Shown piece by piece: positions 26,028-31,694 of a stretch of 31,694 nucleotides of DNA. The position numbers were made by a program, and so were the translations under genes. Under the pieces are notes generated by a model. That model was not told the DNA's origin. It saw only the letters and a list, made by a program, of their open reading frames with translations, and searched no databases. The stretch comes from an uncultured Phycisphaerales bacterium (GTDB lineage: Bacteria; Planctomycetota; Phycisphaerae; Sedimentisphaerales; Anaerobacaceae): the NCBI GenBank assembly GCA_937927975.1, contig CALEZT010000084.1, forward strand, positions 1 through 31,694. Reading direction: 5' to 3'. The first letter of the stretch is position 1. Each line of letters starts with the position of its first letter.

Positions 26028-26132
26028 GGAAAGGTTGTCCGCCCCGGTCGAATTGTACCAGGCGACAGGATGGAGATGTTGAGACCAAAGGGGGCATCCC
26101 AAGACAGACTCCCGCAGGTGTCTCAAACATAA
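26028..26132 (+). pseudogene. MOSC C-terminal remnant after the kinase
   Basis: A frame open to TAA 26130 encodes GKVVRPGRIVPGDRMEML. It lines up with the tail of the MOSC remnant at 31094-31165 (RVVKPDWIVPDDRIEAYN) and with the intact MOSC tail. There is no start and no MOSC body. About 29 bp around ATTGTACC and CGACAGGAT are shared with the 31131-31159 region, mostly identical. It is a third degraded copy. Confidence 0.6.
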
Positions 26133-26274
26133 GAAGAAAGGGTCGAATCGAGAAGACGCGATCCATGGCAAGTCACGGTCTGATCAGATCAATCGCCGCC
26201 TGCTCGGGGTCGAGCAGGAACGTCTGCGACAGAGCCGTTGACCTGCCCTGTTCATAATGAAAGGACAAAAGCCC
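26133..26274 (+). other. Non-coding stretch before the methyltransferase
   Basis: I see no supportable gene here. It holds a hairpin-capable palindrome at 26199-26218 (8-bp stem CCTGCTCG, loop GGGT) with no T-run after it, and AAAGGA at 26260-26265, which is the ribosome binding site of the next gene. No convincing promoter is evident: TTGACC at 26238 and CATAAT at 26253 are only 9 nt apart. Confidence 0.4.
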
Positions 26275-27282
26275 ATGGCCGAGAATTCCACGGGACAGCA
26301 ACTCGCGAAGCAGTTGACAGGAGGTTGGGTCACACAGGCTATCTACGTTGCGGCGGAACTCGGGATTGCCGATCTACTCACCGATGGCGCAAAACCCGCA
26401 GAAGAGCTGGCGGAGCAAACCGGCGCTCACCCCGACGCGATATACCGCGTGTTGCGTGCGTTGGCCAGCGTCGGCATCTTTGCAGAAGACGTGGATCGAC
26501 GGTTTTCCATGACTCCGACGGCCGAGTGGTTGTGCAGTGATACGTCCGGCTCTTTGCGGTCGTTTGCCATCATGGCTGGGGCGGAGTTCTATCAATCCTG
26601 GGGCAACCTGCTGTATTCGGCTCGTACCGGACGACCGGCGTTCGACGAACAGTTTGGGAAACCGTTCTTCCAGTACATGATGGACCGCCCCGAGCGGCAC
26701 GTGATCTATGACGCCGCGATGATGATCCATGGTATCGCCGAAACCGAGCCGATGCTCGATGCGTATGACTTCTCGGCATTTCAAACCGTCGCGGATATCG
26801 GAGGGGGCCACGGTCGCATGTTGGGAGCTATTCTTGACCGTAATCCCATGGTCGAGGGCATTCTCTTTGACTTGCCTGCGGTGGCGGAGCGATCAGAGAT
26901 TATCATTTCAGGTATGGGCTTCGCTGACCGCTGCAGGATTGTTGGAGGTGATTTCTTCATTTCTGTCCCATCTGCTGATGCCTATGTTCTCCGGCACGTC
27001 CTTCACGACTGGGATGATGCTGAGGCGGTTTCCATCCTACGCAATTGTCGGGACGCCATGAATCCTCACGGCAGAATCCTGGTCGTTGAAACCGTGATCC
27101 CACCCTTGAACGAGCCGTGTTTTGGCAAGTGGCTTGATCTGATGATGCTGATCGTCGGCGGCCAGGAACGGACGGAGGAGCAATACCGCCGGCTATCTGC
27201 GCGGGCCGGCCTCAAACTGAAACGTATTGTTCCTACTGCCCACGAGGTTAGCATTATCGAGCTGAGCTCCCAATACCAGTAA
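26275..27282 (+). CDS. SAM-dependent O-methyltransferase family protein
   Basis: The protein has 335 residues. ATG 26275 is chosen because AAAGGA lies 9 nt upstream; ATG 26257 is in frame. An N-terminal winged-helix dimerisation domain (about 10-100: GWVTQAIYVAAELGIADLL, then AIYRVLRALASVGIF) is followed by a Rossmann domain with the SAM motif VADIGGGHGRML (near residue 172), LFDLP, GDFF and VLRHVLHDWDD. This is the acceptor-methyltransferase type (Pfam Methyltransf_2) that methylates hydroxyl groups of small molecules. The acceptor is unknown. Its place just before modAB is odd, as it is not a known Moco enzyme. Confidence 0.85.
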   Translation: MAENSTGQQLAKQLTGGWVTQAIYVAAELGIADLLTDGAKPAEELAEQTGAHPDAIYRVLRALASVGIFAEDVDRRFSMTPTAEWLCSDTSGSLRSFAIMAGAEFYQSWGNLLYSARTGRPAFDEQFGKPFFQYMMDRPERHVIYDAAMMIHGIAETEPMLDAYDFSAFQTVADIGGGHGRMLGAILDRNPMVEGILFDLPAVAERSEIIISGMGFADRCRIVGGDFFISVPSADAYVLRHVLHDWDDAEAVSILRNCRDAMNPHGRILVVETVIPPLNEPCFGKWLDLMMLIVGGQERTEEQYRRLSARAGLKLKRIVPTAHEVSIIELSSQYQ

Positions 27283-27382
27283 GGTCAACTGCATGAAATT
27301 CCAAAGTGATCACCGCCAGGGGCGTGCGTCCCGTGGATGTCTTCTACGACAAGTTCTGAGCCTGCTGTCGAGAGGTGAGAAG

Positions 27383-29005
27383 ATGCCTTCACTACGCCTC
27401 TGGCCTGTGAGTGATGCCATTGCCGGCGCAAGCAAGGTTCGAATTCAGATCGAGCACACGGTCGCGGGGGTCCTGTCGCTGTCGCTGCTGTGTGGCGTTT
27501 CGGTGGGAGCGGCTGCGGCGGATCCTCCATCGCCGAAGAGACCGACGCTGACGGTATTCGCGGCGGCCAGTACAACCGATGCGCTGACCGCCCTGTTCTC
27601 GCAATATGAAAAACGGACCGGGACTACCATCCATCCTGCGTTCGGGACCAGTTCGACACTGGCCCGACAGATTACGGCGGGGGCCCGGGCGGACATCTTC
27701 ATCTCCGCCAGTACCGATTGGATGGACTATCTCCAGGAACGCGACCTGTTGTCCCCCGGCAATCGCCGGGACCTGCTCGGCAATCGGCTCGTATTGATCG
27801 AACCAGCCTCGGCACATGGAGAGCGGGCCGGGACCGTCGATCTCCTGCACGTCCTGCCGGAGATCGTTGGACGCATTGCGATGGGCGACCCGACACACGT
27901 GCCCGCCGGTGTGTACGCGAAGTCCGCGCTGGAACGCCTCGGTGTCTATGATGCCTTGAAGACCCGGCTGGTCGAGTGCGGCACCGTGCGTGAGGCGCTC
28001 GGGCTGGTGGAGAGCCGACAGGTTGCCGCCGGGATCGTCTACCGTTCAGATGCGTGGGCCTCGAGGCAAATCCGGGTGCTCGGGGTCTTTCCCGAGTCAT
28101 TTCACGAGCGGATAGTCTATCCGATTGCCGTTCTTCGGGCGGGCCATCCCGCGGCCGACGACCTGGTCCGCTTCCTCACGAGCGGGGAGGCCGCGGTGAT
28201 CCTGGCGTCGTATGGCTTTGAAGCCGGCGATGGAACCATTGTGCAGCCGCCTCCGACGAGGCTTGGGGAGGCCCGATTCCTTGTGCCCGGCGGCTTTCGC
28301 CGCTGGCTGCCCACGGCCCACGAACGGGCGACAGTCTTCATATCATTGAAGGTGGCGGCCGGTTGTGTCGCGGTGCTGGCCCTCCCAGGGGTGCTCCTGG
28401 CCTTTCTCCTTGCGCGAAAGGATTTTCTTGGCAAGACCCTCGTCGAGATGCTGGTCCATGCACCGCTCGTCATCCCGCCAGTTGTGACGGGATATGTGCT
28501 GCTGATTCTCCTGGGCAACAACGGGCTCTTGGGTCGATGGCTCTACCACGCCTTCGGGATTGAGTTGGCCTTTACAATCAACGGCGCGGTCCTTGCCGCC
28601 GCGGTGATGGCGCTGCCGCTGATGGTTCGCAGCGCGCGTGTGGCGATGGAGTTGGTGGATCGCCGCTTGGAGGAAGCCGCCAGAACGCTCGGAGCCGGGC
28701 CGGGACGGACGTTCTTGCTTGTGACGGTGCCGCTGGCGCTGCCGGGTATTGTCAGCGGCCTGATTCTCGCCTTCGCCAGGAGTCTCGGCGAGTTTGGGGC
28801 CACCGCGGTATTCGTCGGCGCTATGGAGGGTCATGCCAAGACGTTGCCCTTAGCCATCTACTCACACATGCAAACCGCCTCGGGCGAAGCGTCCGTCATC
28901 CGGCTCGTCGCCATTTCGGTCCTGCTCTCGCTGGCGGCAGTGGGGTTCTCAGAGGTCTCGACGCGGCGAGCGAGAAGGGCGGTGCGAGCAAACCATGCGA
29001 CTTGA
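27383..29005 (+). CDS. ModA-ModB fusion: molybdate-binding protein joined to permease
   Basis: The protein has 540 residues from ATG 27383, after GAGGTGAG; ATG 27293 is an in-frame alternative. A signal or anchor helix (about 24-44) is followed by a ModA domain (about 50-285) with VFAAASTTDAL, FGTSSTLARQI and ADIFISASTDWMDYL, the oxyanion-binding segments. A linker leads into a ModB permease (about 308-530) with five or so helices and the EAA loop EEAARTLGAGPGRTF, then FARSLGEFGAT. Normally ModA and ModB are separate. Here the binding protein is tethered to its permease. The 3' end overlaps modC by 11 bp. It supplies molybdate for the Moco genes around it; tungstate is possible too. Confidence 0.87.
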   Translation: MPSLRLWPVSDAIAGASKVRIQIEHTVAGVLSLSLLCGVSVGAAAADPPSPKRPTLTVFAAASTTDALTALFSQYEKRTGTTIHPAFGTSSTLARQITAGARADIFISASTDWMDYLQERDLLSPGNRRDLLGNRLVLIEPASAHGERAGTVDLLHVLPEIVGRIAMGDPTHVPAGVYAKSALERLGVYDALKTRLVECGTVREALGLVESRQVAAGIVYRSDAWASRQIRVLGVFPESFHERIVYPIAVLRAGHPAADDLVRFLTSGEAAVILASYGFEAGDGTIVQPPPTRLGEARFLVPGGFRRWLPTAHERATVFISLKVAAGCVAVLALPGVLLAFLLARKDFLGKTLVEMLVHAPLVIPPVVTGYVLLILLGNNGLLGRWLYHAFGIELAFTINGAVLAAAVMALPLMVRSARVAMELVDRRLEEAARTLGAGPGRTFLLVTVPLALPGIVSGLILAFARSLGEFGATAVFVGAMEGHAKTLPLAIYSHMQTASGEASVIRLVAISVLLSLAAVGFSEVSTRRARRAVRANHAT

Positions 29006-30233
29006 GACCGATGTTGAATTGAGCCTGGGGGGCTTTCGCCTGCAGTGTGATTTCCGCGTTGCCGCCGATACGGTGGGTGTGTTTGGAGCCTCCGGCGCCG
29101 GCAAGACGACGCTACTGTACGTGCTCGCCGGTCTGCGGAGGCCAAGCAGGGGCAGGATTGTCCTGGACGGCGAGGTCCTGTTCGACGGGGCCGCTCGGAG
29201 ATTCGTGCCGGCCCATCGTAGGCGAATCGGGCTGGTCTTTCAGGACAGCCGCCTCTTCCCCCACCTGAGCGTTCGCGACAACCTCGAATTCGCGAGGAAA
29301 CTGGCGTCGGGCGGAACACCTCGAATCACGTCGGATGCTGTCGCGGAAATGCTCGAGCTCCATGGTCTGATGGACAGGAAGACCTCGACACTCTCGGGAG
29401 GAGAGTGCCAGCGCGTCTCGCTGGGCAGGGCATTGCTCGCAAACCCCAGGCTCTTGCTGCTCGATGAGCCCGTTTCGGCGTTGGACGCAGGCCGCAAGTC
29501 GCACATCCTGCCGGTGTTGAAGCGTGTCGTGCAACGGCTGGCGCTGCCGGTTATCGTCGTCAGCCACGAGTTCCACGAACTCCTCTATATGACGGACCAA
29601 CTGCTCTTTATGGAAGCCGGCCGATGCGTCGCCCAAGGCCGGTTCCCGTCTCTTCTGCGCGATTCCGACGCCTTGAGGCTGCTCCATCCCGGCGGGATCG
29701 TCAACTTGTTGCGTCTGCGGGTTTCGAAACACCAGCCGGCGGAGGGCATAACGCTCTGTACCGTCGCGGACACGCGGGCATGGCCGGGGGATGCTGCGTC
29801 CGCGATTCTCATTCGAGGACCGCTGGCAGAATCCCCGGTAGATCGCGAGCTGGCAGCGACACTCCGTCCGGAGGATGTGATCCTGTCGCTTGCTCGGGCT
29901 GAGTATATCTCCGCCCAGAACCAGATTGCCGGCCACGTCAAGTCTATTGTCCGGCATCGCGATCGCACCCTGTGCTGTATCGATATCGGGACCGATCTCT
30001 TCGTCGACATCACGTACTGTTCGGCCGGTGGCCTGGATCTGGCGCCAGGCAAGAAGATATGGTGCCTGTTCAAGGCTCACGCCGTGAAGTACCTGTTCGA
30101 CGATTCCCGTCCGAGGCTCCAGGATGCTGGCGTCGCTGAACGGGATCAAAGCGACCGAATCGAGCCCGTTGCGATCATGGATTCCTGGGCGCGACGATCG
30201 TTTCTGACGAGGCGGCGGGTAAAGGGTCTTTGA
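28995..30233 (+). CDS. modC: ModC, molybdate ABC transporter ATPase
   Basis: The protein has 412 residues; ATG 28995 lies within the modAB end. It has Walker A GASGAGKTT (about 32-40), Q-loop LVFQDSRLFP, signature LSGGECQR, Walker B LLLLDEPVSALD and the switch His in VVSHEFHE. A C-terminal TOBE/Mop-like domain (about 312-372) follows, which senses molybdate in ModC proteins. The final 25-30 residues are not ModC-like: that DNA encodes mobA sequence in another frame. ModC has therefore probably lost its own end to a fusion with a mobA remnant, while the ATPase and TOBE domains are complete. Confidence 0.9.
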   Translation: MRLETDVELSLGGFRLQCDFRVAADTVGVFGASGAGKTTLLYVLAGLRRPSRGRIVLDGEVLFDGAARRFVPAHRRRIGLVFQDSRLFPHLSVRDNLEFARKLASGGTPRITSDAVAEMLELHGLMDRKTSTLSGGECQRVSLGRALLANPRLLLLDEPVSALDAGRKSHILPVLKRVVQRLALPVIVVSHEFHELLYMTDQLLFMEAGRCVAQGRFPSLLRDSDALRLLHPGGIVNLLRLRVSKHQPAEGITLCTVADTRAWPGDAASAILIRGPLAESPVDRELAATLRPEDVILSLARAEYISAQNQIAGHVKSIVRHRDRTLCCIDIGTDLFVDITYCSAGGLDLAPGKKIWCLFKAHAVKYLFDDSRPRLQDAGVAERDQSDRIEPVAIMDSWARRSFLTRRRVKGL

Positions 30234-30445
30234 TGGGGATCGTCTCGTCGCTGCTGGTCTCGCCCGACGAGTTGTGTTTTGTCGCGGTCTGTGATATACC
30301 GGTTGTCGATATTGATCTGGCACGGTCGACGGTCCACCGGGCGGACGACTGGGACGCGGTGGTGTCTCACAGCGGACGGCCGGAGCCGCTGTCGGCCGTC
30401 TATTGCAGGGGCGCCCTTGCGGTCTTTGAACGGATGCCGGTGTCG
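30155..30445 (+). pseudogene. mobA remnant overlapping the modC 3' end
   Basis: From about 30155, certainly from 30176, one frame reads HGFLGATIVSDEAAGKGSLM and continues through CFVAVCDIPVVDID and GRPEPLSAVY. It matches intact MobA from HGFLGEKIIPDQTAGRGPLM through HPEPLFAVY. The N-terminal half of MobA (nucleotide-binding LAGGGSSRMG) and the C-terminal part are missing. Similarity ends near the Met of FERM. The first 60 bp or so are also translated in another frame as the end of ModC. Confidence 0.85.
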
Positions 30446-30514
30446 CACCGGCTCCGTATTTCAAAATCGGCGGTTCCGCCGGGGCAATCGGATTCATCGC
30501 GGGTTGGAGGCTGA
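30446..30514 (+). pseudogene. moaA remnant fused to the mobA remnant
   Basis: In one frame, 30446-30505 reads PAPYFKIGGSAGAIGFIAG, matching PASYFKISYSAGAVGFIAG of intact MoaA. It is then joined to VGG-stop, the Gly-Gly terminus of MoaA, in another frame. So two separated pieces of moaA remain. The terminal GGAGG (30506-30510) now serves as ribosome binding site for moaC. Confidence 0.8.
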
Positions 30515-30519
30515 CTCTC

Positions 30520-30975
30520 GTGGCAAACAGCGAAGGCATGGTCGATGTCAGCGGCAAGGACATTACCCGTCGGACCGCCCAAGCCAGCGGCACCATCGTT
30601 CTGGGCGAGGAGGCCTTTGGCATCCTGATCGCCGGTACGTGTGCCAAGGGGGACGTGCCCGCGACAGCGCAGATCGCGGCGATTCAGGCGGTCAAAGCGG
30701 CGTCGGGCCTGATCCCGATGTGCCACCCGGTCCTGGTCGAAGCGGTGAAGGTGGACTTCCACCGCGCCGAGCGGGAGCGATCCGTGACGGTGATCGTGAC
30801 GGTGACTTCGTCGGGCAAAACGGGCGTGGAGATGGAAGCTCTGACTGCGGCGGCGGTGGCCTGCCTGACGATCTACGACATGCTCAAGTACGTCGGCAAA
30901 GGCATGGTCATCGGCCCGGTCTGTTTGGTGAGCAAGACAGGAGGCAAAAGTGGCGACTACCATCGGCACGATTAA
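30520..30975 (+). CDS. moaC: MoaC, cyclic pyranopterin monophosphate synthase
   Basis: The protein has 151 residues. GTG 30520 sits 9 nt after GGAGG. It shows the family motifs VDVSGKDITRRTA near the start, KGDVPATAQIAAIQAVKAAS, PMCHPV (Cys68, His69) and GVEMEALTAAAVACLTIYDM. The usual length is about 160, so it is complete. It acts directly after MoaA in Moco synthesis and is the only moaC in the window. Operon 1, which carries the intact moaA, lacks one. Its last codons contain GGAGG and the start of a dead MOSC gene (GTG 30950). Confidence 0.93.
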   Translation: MANSEGMVDVSGKDITRRTAQASGTIVLGEEAFGILIAGTCAKGDVPATAQIAAIQAVKAASGLIPMCHPVLVEAVKVDFHRAERERSVTVIVTVTSSGKTGVEMEALTAAAVACLTIYDMLKYVGKGMVIGPVCLVSKTGGKSGDYHRHD

Positions 30976-31165
30976 CTGGTTATCCGTAGCATGCTGCGCC
31001 TGGGCGATGCCGCCGAGTTGGAGATCGCCTAGTTTGGCAAGCAGTGCCACAGCCGATACGCCATCTATCACCAGATCGGCGACTGCGTGATGCCTCGCGA
31101 AGGCGTCTTCACACGGGTCGTCAAGCCGGACTGGATTGTACCGGACGACAGGATCGAGGCATATA
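30950..31165 (+). pseudogene. Degraded MOSC gene between moaC and mogA
   Basis: GTG 30950, 5 nt after GGAGG, opens VATTIGTINWLSVA, like the GTIKAISIS head of MOSC. The middle of the gene is missing and the rest continues in another frame from about 30991 as the MOSC C-terminal third (FGKQCHSRYAIYHQIGDC, then VMPREGVF). That frame is cut by TAG at 31030-31032, where the intact gene has CAG. It has both an internal deletion and a nonsense codon, so it is inactive. The remnant ends at the mogA start. Confidence 0.85.
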
Positions 31166-31642
31166 ATGATCACAGTGGCCGTTTTGACAATCAGTGATAG
31201 TTGTTCCCAGGGAAACCGCCAGGACGTCAGTGGTCCGACGGTCGGTGAGACGCTCCCGAAAGAGACATTCATCGTAACCGCGAGGGAGATCGTCCCCGAT
31301 GACCGTGAGGCCATCGCGGCGGCGCTGATGCGATGGTGCCAAGACTCGCGGATTGACCTAGTGCTCACGACGGGGGGCACGGGCCTGGGCCCACGAGATG
31401 TCACGCCGGAGGCCACGCAGGCCGTCTGCGAGAGGCTCGTGCCGGGCTTGGGCGAGGTCATACGAGTCGAGGGCTGGAAGAAGACGAAGAAAGCGGCCCT
31501 CTCTCGCGGCGTACCAGGGATCTGCCAGGGCACGCTCATCGTGAACCTGCCGGGCAGCCCGAAGGGAGTGAGAGAGTCTTTGGAGACGATTCTGGATATC
31601 CTGCCGCATGCCGTCGAAATGATCCGTGGGGGGGGGCATTAG
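31166..31642 (+). CDS. MogA/MoaB-type molybdopterin adenylyltransferase
   Basis: The protein has 158 residues. ATG 31166 follows GAGG at 6 nt; an upstream in-frame GTG at 31136 lies in MOSC-derived sequence. It has the MogA/MoaB fold motifs AVLTISDSCSQG near the start, the molybdopterin-binding TTGGTGLGPRDVTPEAT (about 68-84) and the LPGSPKGVRESLE segment (about 131-143). The enzyme adenylylates molybdopterin before MoeA inserts molybdenum. Its MoeA partner is in operon 1 at 17489. MogA and MoaB cannot be told apart here, so no symbol is given. Confidence 0.9.
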   Translation: MITVAVLTISDSCSQGNRQDVSGPTVGETLPKETFIVTAREIVPDDREAIAAALMRWCQDSRIDLVLTTGGTGLGPRDVTPEATQAVCERLVPGLGEVIRVEGWKKTKKAALSRGVPGICQGTLIVNLPGSPKGVRESLETILDILPHAVEMIRGGGH

Positions 31643-31694
31643 TACGACAGCGCTATGAGGAGTCCCCAGGGTCAGAGTTGCGGCGCTGGGTTCG

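Noticed and set aside
24349..26166. Long open frame on the - strand (605 codons) opposite the kinase fusion
   Set aside because: It mirrors the GC-rich codon pattern of the + strand gene, has no recognisable domain, and the + strand protein has clear motifs throughout.
26199..26218. 8-bp stem, 4-nt loop palindrome as a transcription terminator
   Set aside because: No T-run follows and the sequence continues into a gene on the same strand; listed only as a possible structure.
26238..26258. TTGACC and CATAAT as a promoter before the methyltransferase
   Set aside because: Spacing is 9 nt rather than about 17, and CATAAT overlaps an ATG.
27299..27358. Out-of-frame stretch reading KVITARGVRPVDVFYDKF then stop, before modAB, as the tail of a lost gene
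   Set aside because: Only about 18 codons, no family recognised, so it could be chance; noted because the locus is rich in remnants.
29112..30647. Long open frame on the - strand (511 codons) opposite modC and the mobA/moaA remnants
   Set aside because: Shadow of modC; no motifs or ribosome binding site, and it crosses several unrelated features.
31643..31694. Start of another gene at the right edge (ATG 31655)
   Set aside because: Only 13 codons visible, no ribosome binding site, nothing recognisable.

Overview
The window is a 31.7 kb gene-dense stretch of GC-rich bacterial DNA in which every gene I can support lies on the + strand, mostly with 4-bp ATGA or GTGA stop/start overlaps or gaps under 30 nt. 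It reads as one long operon, or a chain of operons, built around a molybdenum enzyme. The host is not certain. A periplasmic nitrite oxidoreductase/nitrate reductase-type enzyme sits beside PQQ-like propellers, a kinase-FGE fusion and lipid-anchored hydrolases, which points to an anaerobic or facultative bacterium, perhaps Planctomycetota or another PVC-like or uncultured lineage. No rRNA, tRNA, CRISPR array or transposase is visible.

Region 1 (1-10023) is the enzyme and its electron-transfer partners. It holds the C-terminus of a ferredoxin-like protein, a NapH-type membrane Fe-S protein, catalytic subunit A (NXR/NarG type), Fe-S subunit B (NxrB/NarH type), a TorD/NarJ-like chaperone (D), and a heme b gamma subunit (C) fused to a CuA cupredoxin. 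A second NapH/NosR-like membrane Fe-S protein and a stand-alone CuA cupredoxin follow. The A-B-D-C order matches periplasmic type II DMSO reductases. The CuA fusion is the most unusual biochemical feature.

Region 2 (10020-16403) has a MacB/FtsX-type ABC permease and ATPase, a cargo pair (S12 serine hydrolase plus S33-type lipoprotein hydrolase), a PQQ-like propeller lipoprotein and a small unknown protein. The cargo is flanked by a 75-bp direct repeat of the propeller gene's start.

Region 3 (16414-20141) is molybdenum cofactor operon 1: mobB-mobA fusion, moeA, moaA and a MOSC protein. Region 4 (20134-26274) has a second cargo pair (S33-type lipoprotein hydrolase plus EF-hand PQQ-like propeller), flanked by a long imperfect direct repeat (moaA tail, MOSC, kinase head), then a kinase-PEGA-FGE-hydrolase fusion and a MOSC tail remnant. 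Region 5 (26275-31642) has a methyltransferase, a ModA-ModB fusion, ModC and Moco operon 2, in which only moaC and mogA/moaB are intact. Fragments of mobA, moaA and MOSC lie between them.

Taken together, the window encodes molybdate uptake, much of Moco synthesis, a periplasmic Mo oxidoreductase, its chaperone and its heme/Fe-S/CuA electron path. The two Moco operons have decayed in a complementary way. MoaD, MoaE and MoeB are not in the window. Both cargo insertions sit at operon junctions between duplicated host sequences, with no recombinase in sight.
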